Assembly: GCF_022179185.1 (NCBI RefSeq)
Contig: NZ_BPQJ01000021.1
Coordinates: 1-64,000 of the forward strand
Direction: 5' to 3'
Source: Methylobacterium frigidaeris
GTDB taxonomy: Bacteria > Pseudomonadota > Alphaproteobacteria > Rhizobiales > Beijerinckiaceae
Length of the DNA: 64,000 nt
Positions 26,454-35,159 of this stretch are shown one piece after another. Under the pieces are notes generated by a model that saw only the letters and a program-made list of their open reading frames with translations, did not search any database and was not told the origin of the DNA. How positions within the stretch are numbered: the first letter of the stretch is position 1; every line of letters begins with the position of its first letter. The position numbers and the translations under genes were made by a program.

Positions 26454-27944
26454 ATGACCCGCAAGATCGCTGTCGTCCCCGTCGCCGCCGCCCTGATCCC
26501 GCTGCTGGCCGCCGCGGCGCCGGCCCAGGATGTCGGCACGGGCATTCTCCAGGGGATGCAGCAGCAGCAGTTCCAGCCCCTCGGCGCGCGGATCGACGTC
26601 CGGTCGGTCGGCGAGGTCGCCTGGGCGCAGGGCGGGGATACCGCCCCCGCCCTGCCCTTCGCCTCGAACGCGGAGCTGCGGGCCGCCACGGTCGCCCGCC
26701 ACGTCCGGGAGCTGCGTGCCACCAACCCGATCGCCGCGGCTGAGGTCGCCCGGGAGATGGCCCGGCACGATTACGACGCGATCTTCCGGAGTTTCCTAAC
26801 CGAAACCGCCCTGCGGCCGGACGATGCCGGCGACGTGCTCACCGCCTTCATCGTCCTGCAATGGATGGTCGCCAACGACACCAAGGCCGAGCCGAGCGCT
26901 GCGGCGCTCCGGGCGGTGCGGCGCCAGATGGTGGCGCCGATGGCCGACAAGCCGCCGCTTTCGCAGGCGGTCACCCGCGCCGCCTTCGCCGAGCAGGTGA
27001 AGCTCCGCACGGTCCTGCACCATGCCGGCTGGCAGGCGGCACAGCGCCTCGGCATGGTGCCGAGCTTCGTCGCCACCCTGTCGAAGGACTTCATTCCCCC
27101 GGCGAAGCTGCGGGCGGTCGCTCTCACCGATGACGGATTGGTGGGCAGGGGCGACCGGAAGGCTCCGGCGGCCCGGGCCACGGCGGGTGGCGCGTTGGAG
27201 GCGCCCGTCGCCGCGGTCGCGCCAGCCGCCCCCGGCCACGCTCCGCCCGTGGCGGCCGAGCCGCCGGCGGAACCGCGCCATGCCGCGAACTGGGCCGCGG
27301 TCGAGGGCGTGTATTTCCGCTCGACGACGGGCGTCGGAGTCGGCGGCATGGTCGTGATCGAGTTCGAGCCGCTGATCCTGTTCCGCGACGGCAGCTACTA
27401 CGAGATCGACGATGCCGCCCTCGAGGACGTCGACCTCGCCGCCGAGCGCGCCGCCAAGCCGCGCCGCTTCGGCCGCTGGACCCGCGCCGGCGACACCACC
27501 GTGCTGACCGGCACGGGCGGGAAGCCGCAGGACTACAAGCTCCAGGACGGCTCGTTCTTCAAGGCCTACCCGGCGGAGGCCGGCGAGCGGACGATTGACC
27601 GCTCCTACCGCCGCATGTCGGGCGGCGGCAACGCCGCCATGGGCGGCGACGTGATGATCGCCGTCTCGAACCGCTACGATTTTCGCTCCGACGGCACCTA
27701 CGGCCGCGGCGGCTCGACCGGGGCGACGAATTCCGGCGCGACCAGCGGTGTGAGTTCCGCGATGAGTCGCCGGCGCCCGCCGGAGGGCGGGCGCTACGGC
27801 CTCGACCGGCACACGCTCACCCTGACCGGCCCCGATGGGCGCAGCCGCCGCCTGTTCTTCGCCTACGGCTCGGAGAAGGATCCGCCGCAGCCGGACCGCG
27901 AGATGGCCTTCATCGGCGGCAGCGTGTTCACGAACCCGGATTGA
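26454..27944 (+). CDS. Exported protein with an N-terminal DUF6683-like region
   Basis: This 496-residue protein has a signal peptide (VPVAAALIPLLAAAAPAQ). Residues 60-225 are helical (DDAGDVLTAFIVLQWMVAND ... LRTVLHHAGWQAAQRLG) and recall DUF6683, a secreted helical family. A linker rich in Ala/Pro (225-275) leads to a beta-rich C-terminal domain. That domain repeats the layout 'FRDGSYYEIDD ... RRFGRWTRAGD' and 'YDFRSDGTYGRGG ... GRYGLDRHTLTLTGPDG', typical of lipocalin-like or jelly-roll modules. A gene with this layout suits ligand capture at the cell surface. The start follows a short purine-rich stretch. It closes the long same-strand cluster. Confidence 0.6.
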   Translation: MTRKIAVVPVAAALIPLLAAAAPAQDVGTGILQGMQQQQFQPLGARIDVRSVGEVAWAQGGDTAPALPFASNAELRAATVARHVRELRATNPIAAAEVAREMARHDYDAIFRSFLTETALRPDDAGDVLTAFIVLQWMVANDTKAEPSAAALRAVRRQMVAPMADKPPLSQAVTRAAFAEQVKLRTVLHHAGWQAAQRLGMVPSFVATLSKDFIPPAKLRAVALTDDGLVGRGDRKAPAARATAGGALEAPVAAVAPAAPGHAPPVAAEPPAEPRHAANWAAVEGVYFRSTTGVGVGGMVVIEFEPLILFRDGSYYEIDDAALEDVDLAAERAAKPRRFGRWTRAGDTTVLTGTGGKPQDYKLQDGSFFKAYPAEAGERTIDRSYRRMSGGGNAAMGGDVMIAVSNRYDFRSDGTYGRGGSTGATNSGATSGVSSAMSRRRPPEGGRYGLDRHTLTLTGPDGRSRRLFFAYGSEKDPPQPDREMAFIGGSVFTNPD

Positions 27945-28460
27945 GGGCACAGGCCCCTCGGGATGCCGCCCGGACCTGCGCGCGATCGCGTCGAGCACCG
28001 CGCACGTCCCGCCCCGCCCCCCTGCCCGGCGATCCAGTAGCCGCCGCCGTACAGTCGGTTGAGACGCGCGTTCCACCGTCCACGGCGGCTCCACGGCGAT
28101 CGTGCCTCGTGGGCCCGGCCGGATGTGACCCCTTCCGGACATTCGCGGCGCGTGCCAGGACTGTCCGGTAGCGAAGGTTGTGTGGACGTTGGGGGCTGGG
28201 CAGGGGCCGTAATACCGCCGCACCTTCGAACGGACGCGTTCGAAGGTGCTAGGCAAGCCCGAACGGGCGCCGGCGCTGATGCGCCGGTCGCCTTCACATC
28301 GACGCGTCGATGCGAAGGCGCGAGGGTATAAGAGGCAAGACATTCCGCATCACCTTCCACGATTCGGCGGCGGCCTATCCGCGCGACCGGTTCAACCGGC
28401 CAGTTCCAGGCACCCTGTCGAACCGTTTTGACGCTTCGGCGATGCCAGACGTGACACGCA
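27945..28460. other. Intergenic region holding repeat copy A
   Basis: No gene is visible in these 516 bp between the convergent DUF6683-like and universal-stress genes. The only clear structure is the 123-bp triple-hairpin repeat at 28210-28332. Several open frames across the repeat on both strands only reflect its palindromes. Confidence 0.6.
28210..28332. repeat. 123-bp triple-hairpin intergenic repeat, copy A
   Basis: The copy is about 95% identical to 39830-39952. It contains three successive inverted repeats: caccttcgaacg/cgttcgaaggtg with a 4-base loop (perfect), a GC-rich one around gcgccggcgc, and a 30-bp palindrome gccttcacatcgacg/cgtcgatgcgaaggc (one mismatch here, perfect in copy B). 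Both copies lie between genes and start taa(t/c)accgccg and end gtataag. The layout resembles REP/BIME or MITE-type elements; no transposase is linked. Confidence 0.85.
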
Positions 28461-29273
28461 TCAGTGACTCATCAGGCAGCAGACGGGCGCGACCTCCAGG
28501 ATCGTCCGTGTCACACCGCCGAACAGCCACTCCCGCAGTCGAGAGTGTCCGTATCCGCCCATCACGATCAGGTCTGCGGTCTGGCGCGCGGTGAATCGCA
28601 GGAGCTCGTCAGCCACGTCGTGGCCGGGTACGTCGAGCAAGTGTGTGGTGACGTGCGCACGGTGCTGGGCCAGATGCTCGGCAACCTCCTCGGCTCCCTG
28701 GAAGCGCGCCTCACCACCCGCGCTCAAGACGAAGACCTCTTTCGCGTGCGTGATGAACGGCAGCGCTGCCGTCACGGCCCGGCGGGCCTCCGGCGAGTCC
28801 TTCCAGGCGATCACGACTTGACGGGCCTTTAGTCGGTCAATGCCTGGGGGCACCACCAGGACCGGGCGGCCAGCCTCCATCAACACGCCGCCCGGGTCAA
28901 CGGCCATGGCGCCGGCTCCATCCTGGAGCGGATCGCGGCCGAGCACGATCAGATCACTGCTGCGTGCTAATCTGATCAGGTAGGCCTCGGACCCCGCCTC
29001 GGCTTGCCTCCAGCTCGTACGCGGGGCTTCGCCAGCATTTTGGTCGAAGACATCCCTCGCTTTCCGCACATCCGCCGCAAGCTTGGCTCTCTCCTCCTCA
29101 TAGGCGTCCTGTGCCGCCGCGAGATCTCCGGCGGCAGCGGACATGACGATCTTGCGGGCGGCAACGCCAGTGAGGGTGGCGTCGAACCGGCCGGCCAGAT
29201 CGGCCGCGAGGCGGACCCTGCTTGCAGCTGAGCGTCCGAAGTCGACAGAGACTATAATATTAGCAATCGACAT
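28461..29273 (-). CDS. Universal stress protein (UspA family)
   Basis: This 270-residue protein is a tandem Usp. The first domain (IVSVDFGRSAASRVRLAADL to about 140) is degenerate. The second (RQVVIAWKDSPEARRAV onward) keeps the ATP-binding pattern GGYGHSRLREWLFGGVTRTI near the C-terminus. Usp proteins bind ATP or partner proteins in the cytoplasm under starvation or oxidative stress. The ATG at 29273 is preceded by an AT-rich region that probably holds its promoter. Neighbours are not functionally linked. Confidence 0.85.
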   Translation of the reverse strand: MSIANIIVSVDFGRSAASRVRLAADLAGRFDATLTGVAARKIVMSAAAGDLAAAQDAYEEERAKLAADVRKARDVFDQNAGEAPRTSWRQAEAGSEAYLIRLARSSDLIVLGRDPLQDGAGAMAVDPGGVLMEAGRPVLVVPPGIDRLKARQVVIAWKDSPEARRAVTAALPFITHAKEVFVLSAGGEARFQGAEEVAEHLAQHRAHVTTHLLDVPGHDVADELLRFTARQTADLIVMGGYGHSRLREWLFGGVTRTILEVAPVCCLMSH

Positions 29274-29909
29274 GGTCGCACCTCAGCCTGGAATTCTCGT
29301 AAGAATGCACCGCAGCTCTCAGTTTAGATTATTATTTGAGAAATATTGTACATTAAATTTAGCGCTAGACAGTTTGTCCGGGATCAGCATTCAGTGGATT
29401 TTTCGCGATATTAGATCTTATTTGAATCGCAACAAATGCCGCCGGCGGAGAGTTTCATTATTCAAAAACAGGAATTTACCAATTTACCATATAATATTTA
29501 TGCATGCCTACAAATATTTCCGAATCGGTTTCCGAAAAATCTTGATTTAGAGATATCATAGACAGAATTTTTATTTGACAAACTGCGGCTGTCTGGAGGA
29601 TGTAGGAGACTCCGTCGTGTTATTCAGACATGCTAGTCAGCGTCGCCGTCTCTGCTTGATTGGATAGGACAGGCGTGACTGCCGCTATGGTAATCACCCT
29701 ATGGGCCGCGGGGTGAACGCCGGCGTAAGCGCACCATCTTGGTGGCGGTTCCGCTCTCGTCCACGAATATCAGCCGCTCAGATTCCAGGCCGGATCTCAG
29801 GAAATCTGAGTTTAAATCTGACAGCCACGATAACGATCGGATATTGCGCTCGCAGTTTCAAGCTTCTTACACTGTCGCAAACCGTCGAAGGCACGGGCAA
29901 GGAGGGACG
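29274..29909. promoter_or_regulatory. AT-rich intergenic island between divergent genes
   Basis: About 29290-29600 is strikingly AT-rich for this genome, with runs such as ccatataatatttatgc. It likely contains the promoter of the universal stress gene (minus strand) and possibly of the Cys-rich protein (plus strand). I see no conserved gene; the plus-strand open frame covering it is biased by AT-rich codons (Lys, Ile, Asn, Phe) and has no ribosome site. The contrast with neighbouring GC-rich DNA is the notable point. Confidence 0.5.
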
Positions 29910-30173
29910 ATGATCATTAGGTCTATCGCTACATGCATCGGGCTGACGGTTCTGACGCTCGCATGTCCGGCAATGTCTCTGGACAGGGGGACCCCGGAGC
30001 AGCAACAAGCCTGCACGCCCGACGCGATGAGCTTCTGCGGCACGTTCATCCCGGATCCCGAGCGGGTCAGAGCGTGTCTACTGAGCAGGAGAGCGAGTCT
30101 GAGCTCAGAGTGTCGTGCAGCAATCGCATCCAAGGCTCATGCCCCTCGCAAGCGGCGTCATAAGCATCGGTGA
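29910..30173 (+). CDS. Small exported Cys-rich protein (GLG1-like repeat)
   Basis: This 87-residue protein has a signal peptide (IATCIGLTVLTLACPAMS). A single Cys-rich repeat follows: CTPDAMSFCGTF ... ERVRACLLSRRASLSSECRA. The pattern (C-x6-C, P-D-x-E-R-V-x-x-C-L, LS-x-x-C) matches the 'cysteine-rich repeat' found in eukaryotic GLG1 and in many small periplasmic alphaproteobacterial proteins. The tail is strongly basic (RKRRHKHR). A GGAGGG site six bases upstream supports the ATG. Function unknown; envelope location inferred from the signal peptide. Confidence 0.7.
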   Translation: MIIRSIATCIGLTVLTLACPAMSLDRGTPEQQQACTPDAMSFCGTFIPDPERVRACLLSRRASLSSECRAAIASKAHAPRKRRHKHR

Positions 30174-30433
30174 GGCGCTGGGGCGGAGCTCGATCCCTTC
30201 ACCAGGATCTGCGCGAGGCGGTACCACTTCCCCGGTGCTCACGGGAGCTCGGCTCTGGCGGGACAGCTTTCAATCCCGAGCAACGGGAGCGATGCGCTGA
30301 TGGCCATGAGAAACGACTGGACCTCACGATCCCGAACAACGCTCATAGCGCGTACCATAGCGCTCTGCGTAGATACCGTATTTGCGTACTACGCACGTCT
30401 CAACGATGCTGTGGTGCTCTCGAACGAGGTGGT

Positions 30434-32659
30434 CTACTCGGGAGGATGAAATCTCGCGGATGCTGGTCCCTCATAGAGACGGTTCTCGGGATCGAACGCG
30501 CCGGCGAATGCGCGACCGTTCGGCACCTCGGAACAGTCGAGGCTATGATCGGACGTCTCTGTGACCGCGCAGGCCGCAACGGCAGCGAGGGCATCGGGTA
30601 GGAGCCGGAAATCTCCTCGTTCGGGAGCCGTGAAGCCTGGATGGCCCCGACGCCCGTGGTGCTCGATCCCGCGCTGCCGCATCAGCAGGAGGGGAAAGCC
30701 GTTGCTGCTGACATCGTGGTCGAACTCGCTCGCGAGGTCGGAACGGTCGTGCCCCCGTTCGTCGACCGGCAGCCACCGGAAGCAATCGAAGAACGGCAGC
30801 GTCCCGATTTCGCCGGGATAGCGCGCGAGGTCGTCGCCGCGCACCAGGCCGCGCCCGCAGGCGCTCGCGTCGAATGTCTCGGGCCGCGTGCGGCACAGGT
30901 CCGGGTCGGCGCCGGGCGCGCCGGGTTCGCAGAACATGAGGGCGTTGTTCCAGTGCCGGAGGTTCGCGGCTGCGCCGATTCCGGTCACGGGCGAGCGCAG
31001 GTACCAGCTGTTGTTGAACACGTAGATCGGACCGCGCTCCGCGTAGCGGTAGGAATCGGGCTCGGCGCCGAGCGGCGGCAACGCGAACTTGATGACGCGG
31101 CCCTGGAGGCTCGCCTCGCAGGACTGATCGCCAGGATCCATCCAGGTCATGGCACCGGATCGTCCGACGCTCTCGACCCCGACGGGCAGCCAGCGGGAGC
31201 GCGCGTAATCGTAGCGACGGTCGAGCTTGGGATCGAACGCCCCTGCGGCGGCCGGCTTCTCGACGGGCTGGCGGGAGCAGGGCGGCAGGGACGTGTCGCG
31301 TCCGGGGCGATCGATCGCCGGCACGTCGTCGAACCAGCCGCGGTTGCCGTAGACGTAGACCGGGCCGCCCCCCATGTCGTCGAAGGAGAACCATGCGTGG
31401 GAGTTGACGATCCGGTTGCGGGCGATGCGCACGTCGGTCGCCCAGGTCTCCAGCTCGACCGGATTGTCGCGCACATAGGCGAACAGGTTGTCGGTGATCC
31501 AGACATCCTGGTTGAACGGGCAGCTCGCCGCCGACAGGGCTGAGGCCTTGAGGTCCTCGCAGGAGGCGGCCTTCAGCCGGATGCCGTTATAGGCCGACAG
31601 GACGGTGTTGCGGCGGAAGACGATCGGTCCCCGCACGTCGGCGCCGCCGAGAAGCGCGCCGTTGAAGTGATCGTACGCGCCGTGATGGGTCGCCCCCCAG
31701 GGAATGCTGCGCCATATCAGGCCCGCGCAGCCGAGCGCAGTGATCCGGCCGTCGCGGCAGCGAAACGGCCCTTCGCGCGTGAGCGCCGCCTCGTCGTAGC
31801 CGCTCGAGTCCTGCACCCAGGTGACGTCCTCGACGACGAGCGTATCGGAGGGACGCTCCGGGCTGCCGCGTGCCGCGAGACCGTAGCTGCTTCCGATGAT
31901 CAGCGAGCGTCGCAGCGTGACACGCCGGCTACCGGTCGCCCGCACGGCCGCGAGCCAGCATCCCTCGAAAGCCATGTCCTCGATCGTGATGCCGTCCGCG
32001 CGGTCGATGTCGAGGCAGGCCGCGTCGGCGAGCCGTCCCGCCCGCCCGATCGGCACGGCGAGCCGTGAGCGGCGGCTGCGATCCCGGTCCTCGGTCCGCT
32101 CCCCAGCCGGATCCGTGGTCGCCACGGTCAGCGCACCGAGGAGATCCGGCGACGGGGGAGCGATCGGCGGAGGTGCGGCGAGCGCCGTCCTGAGGTCGCC
32201 GCAGGGCTGCTCGATGTCGTCCTCCGGCATCGGGCAGCCGCGGATCTCGTCGATCGTCCGCCCGACCATGCGTGTACGCGGGCCGAGCCCCCGCACGAGG
32301 ATCGGCGGCACGTCCCGCCTGTCCGGTCCGGTCAGCACGACACGCCGGCGATAGCGAGTCACCGCGTCCGTCGCCGGGCTGTCGGCGAGGAGTTGCACGA
32401 CATCGCCCGGCTGCAATCCCCGCACGGCCTCGGTCGAGAATGCCAAGGTGCGCGGGGCGGCGACGCGCCCGTCCGCGCCGTAGCCCGGGCCACCCCCCTC
32501 GGGTGTGACGTAGATCGTGCGCGCCGCCGCAGGCTGCGCCGCCAGGAGGAGGAGCCCCGCCGAGAGACGCAGCCCGGCCAGGAGCCTGCGCGGGAGGGAT
32601 CCCGCGCATCGGACCGGGCGGAGTTCCGCCGGGGCGACGGAATCGTCGATGGTGCCCAT
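30434..32659 (-). CDS. Exported right-handed beta-helix protein
   Basis: This 741-residue protein has an N-terminal export signal (LAGLRLSAGLLLLAAQPAAA). Motifs of parallel beta-helix (pectate-lyase-like) proteins follow: TIYVTPEGGGPG at the start of the mature part, then rungs such as ITIEDMAFEGCWLAAVRATG, VTLRRSLIIGSSYGLA and VWITDNLFAYVRDNPVELE. A long C-terminal portion ends FDPENRLYEGP. Such proteins bind or cleave polysaccharide; no catalytic residues can be assigned. The frame continues 41 codons upstream into the end of aspD, so the Met at 32659 (26 bp after that gene's stop) is the likely start. Confidence 0.7.
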   Translation of the reverse strand: MGTIDDSVAPAELRPVRCAGSLPRRLLAGLRLSAGLLLLAAQPAAARTIYVTPEGGGPGYGADGRVAAPRTLAFSTEAVRGLQPGDVVQLLADSPATDAVTRYRRRVVLTGPDRRDVPPILVRGLGPRTRMVGRTIDEIRGCPMPEDDIEQPCGDLRTALAAPPPIAPPSPDLLGALTVATTDPAGERTEDRDRSRRSRLAVPIGRAGRLADAACLDIDRADGITIEDMAFEGCWLAAVRATGSRRVTLRRSLIIGSSYGLAARGSPERPSDTLVVEDVTWVQDSSGYDEAALTREGPFRCRDGRITALGCAGLIWRSIPWGATHHGAYDHFNGALLGGADVRGPIVFRRNTVLSAYNGIRLKAASCEDLKASALSAASCPFNQDVWITDNLFAYVRDNPVELETWATDVRIARNRIVNSHAWFSFDDMGGGPVYVYGNRGWFDDVPAIDRPGRDTSLPPCSRQPVEKPAAAGAFDPKLDRRYDYARSRWLPVGVESVGRSGAMTWMDPGDQSCEASLQGRVIKFALPPLGAEPDSYRYAERGPIYVFNNSWYLRSPVTGIGAAANLRHWNNALMFCEPGAPGADPDLCRTRPETFDASACGRGLVRGDDLARYPGEIGTLPFFDCFRWLPVDERGHDRSDLASEFDHDVSSNGFPLLLMRQRGIEHHGRRGHPGFTAPERGDFRLLPDALAAVAACAVTETSDHSLDCSEVPNGRAFAGAFDPENRLYEGPASARFHPPE

Positions 32660-32684
32660 CCGCGACGCCTCGCTGGAGCCGGTG

Positions 32685-34337
32685 TCACTCGGCCGGGACC
32701 GGCTCGACCTGCTTTGCCGCCTCCGCGCCGGCGGCCCGCGCCGCCGCCTCGTAGGCATCCCGATAGCCGCGGGCGACGGCACGAACGCCCCGGCCGATAT
32801 CGGCGTAAACCTCGTCGGGGAGGTTGGCGAGGGAGACCCTCAGGGACCAGTTGGGCGCCTCGAACCCCCCGCCATTGAGCAGCACGATCCCGTGCACCTC
32901 GGCGAGCCGGAACGCGAGATCGAGCGGGTGAACGTTGCGCTTCAGGTAATCGACCGCCTCTTCGCCGATGTTCTTGCGCGCCCAGAACTCGAAGTCGATC
33001 AGACCGTAATAGGCATCGAAGTTCGGATTCGGCGTGATCTGCAGCCCGAGCCCCTCGATCATCGACCAGACGCGTCGGTTGACGATCTCCATGCAGGCAT
33101 CCTGGTAGGCCTTCCTGTCGTCCATCAGCTCGGCGAGCGAGAACAGGCTCATCATCACCTGCTGCGGCAGGGAGAGGCCGGCGGTGTGGTTGAGCGCGAT
33201 GTCGCGGCTGTCCGCCACGATGCGGTCGATGAACTTGAGCTTGCGCGGCTCCAGCGTCAGTGGTCCATAGCGTTTGTCGAGGGCCGCCGTCACGTCGGCC
33301 GGCAGCCTCGCGATCATCCGGTCGAAGATATTGTCCTCGTGGATCGCGATCGTTCCGAGGCGCCAGCCCGTGCAGCCAAAATATTTTGAGAATGAATAAA
33401 CGCCGATCGTATTGTTCGGCAGCTCGGCCATCAGCGACCGGAAATCATGCACGAACGTCCCGTAGACATCGTCGGTCAGGATCATCAGATCCGGTCGCTT
33501 GCTCTTCACCAGCTCAGTGATCTTGGCGATCGTCTCCGGGCTCATGCCCATCCCGGTCGGATTGCCGGGATTGACGACGAAGAACGCCTTGACCTTGGGA
33601 TCGAGCAGCTTGTCGATCTCCTCGTCGGTATACTGAAACTTGTTCTCCTACGGCGCCTTGATGTGCACGACGTCGAGCGCGCAATCCTCGAGATGCGTCA
33701 TCTCGAGATAGGGAGTGAAGATCGGCGTGCCGAGCGCGATGGTATCGCCCGGCAGCAGCAGCCGGTTGGCCTTGAGCGACTTGAACAGGTAGCACATCGC
33801 CGCCGTACCGCCCTCGACCGCGTAGAGGTCGAACCGGCCTGCCGGCTTGCGCGTCCCGCACATCGCCCACATCAGGTATTCGTGCACGATGCGTTCGTTG
33901 TGGACGAGCATGCGGTCGGGCACGGGGTAGTTGTCGCCGACGATCGAGTCGACGAGCTCATGCACGAAGGCGTCGCGATCGAATCCGAAGGTCGTCACGG
34001 CGTAAGGCACCATGGCCTTGAGGAAGGCGGCGCCGGGCTGGTCTGCCTGCCGCTCGAGCCACCCGTCGAGCCGGCCGGCGATCCCGGCCGCCTGCGGCAT
34101 GCCGCCGAGCCCCGCGGGATGGCTCATCACGCGCTTGCTCTCGCTCATCGCGAACTGGCCGAGCAGGAAGTACCCTTCACGCGGCGTCGTCGCGACCCAG
34201 TTCGGATTGCCGCGCCCGGCATTGAGGAACGCCGACTGCGTGCGCCGGGACGTCTCCTTGGCGAGCTTGATCAACTCGTCCTTGATCTCGAATGGGCTGA
34301 GCGACTCGAAATTCTTCAGGTTCAGCACCTCAGTCAT
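32685..34337 (-). pseudogene. aspD: Aspartate 4-decarboxylase/aminotransferase with one in-frame stop
   Basis: Read through, this is a 550-codon aspartate 4-decarboxylase (PLP fold type I, EC 4.1.1.12; aspartate to alanine plus CO2). It opens FESLSPFEIKDELIKLAKE and has the family's NAGRGNPNW, VEGGTAAMCYLFKSLKANRL and NPGNPTGMG motifs; the PLP Lys is Lys318 in YSFSKYFGCTGWRLG. Codon 230 is TAG (33648-33650), between VVHIKAP and ENKFQYTDEEI, where the family usually has a basic residue. Both halves are in one frame and otherwise look well preserved, so the mutation is recent, suppressed or a sequence error. The start ATG has a GGGAGA site. An AspT-type exchanger lies 11 kb away. Confidence 0.9.
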
Positions 34338-34384
34338 GATCGTTCTCCCGAATAGCTGAATCCGTTACGGCAGCTGAGAAACGA

Positions 34385-34708
34385 CTATCGGATCGCTGGA
34401 GGCGGGCACGGCTCCGGTGACGGCAGAGGGCGCATCGACGCCGAACGCCGGGTTCCCGGTCGCCCCGTCGACACCAGCATCGTGCCGGATTCGGTCTGCA
34501 TCACGACGATCGCCGATCCGATCATGCCGAGAATGCGGGCGGCGGCGGAGCTGACCGGGCGCGGTTCGAAGGCGGTCTGGTCGACGGAGGCCCCGGCCTG
34601 CTCAGACGGCAGACCCGGTCGCGAAAACGGCGTCGGCCCGACTGCGACGAACGGGAGGTCCAGGGGCTCAGGATCGATGTGGGACCTGCTGACGAGCCAA
34701 TCGGCCAT
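34385..34708 (-). CDS. Hypothetical protein upstream of aspD
   Basis: This 107-residue frame starts MADWLVSRSHIDPEPLDLPF behind a GGGAGAGAAG stretch and ends 48 bp before aspD. It is Pro- and Ser-rich and contains one hydrophobic segment (ARILGMIGSAIVVM). No family is recognised. Its place directly upstream of aspD on the same strand makes a short leader gene conceivable, but codon evidence alone is modest. Confidence 0.4.
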   Translation of the reverse strand: MADWLVSRSHIDPEPLDLPFVAVGPTPFSRPGLPSEQAGASVDQTAFEPRPVSSAAARILGMIGSAIVVMQTESGTMLVSTGRPGTRRSASMRPLPSPEPCPPPAIR

Positions 34709-35159
34709 AACTTCTCTCCCTGCCTCGCCGCTCGATCGAGGATGCGTCCCTCGAAGACGAAGACTGAGCGTGGACAGCCATACTCACAGCTCGCCCGATC
34801 GCGTCGCGGTCCAAAGGCACAGCGAAAACAGCGTTGCCCAAAACGTCTAGGGTGTGCTGAGTGACGCGCTTGATCGAACGGGACACAGATCGACATGTGC
34901 CGCCGAATCTGTTCGATAAAATATTTTAATAGACATTGCACAACACGAGAATATATGCGGTACTGAGTCTATCCAGCACGAATTGCGATGCGACATCGTG
35001 TGGCTTGAACTGGCCTGGGCGCGTTGTGCCGATGAGCCGAGCCGGCCGGATCGAGCATACTCGTGAGCGCTGCAGGGCATGCTCCCTCTGGAGGTCACGG
35101 TGGGTCGGGCATGGCGGCGAGGCTCGCGCGCGGCGAGCCATGGGCATGGGCACGGCTTG
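34709..35159. promoter_or_regulatory. Divergent intergenic region
   Basis: Between the aspD-side gene and the DUF4344 gene. An AT-rich patch around 34910-34970 (gataaaatattttaatag) is a likely promoter zone. No coding sequence is convincing; open frames of 60-140 codons on both strands lack similarity and ribosome sites. Confidence 0.4.

Noticed and set aside
27863-28360. Open frames across the triple-hairpin repeat that look alike at both copies
   Set aside because: The similarity (for example APSNASVRRCGG) comes from the DNA repeat, not from a shared protein.
29265-29550. AT-rich plus-strand open frame (about 95 codons)
   Set aside because: No ribosome site or similarity; amino acids merely follow the AT-rich composition.
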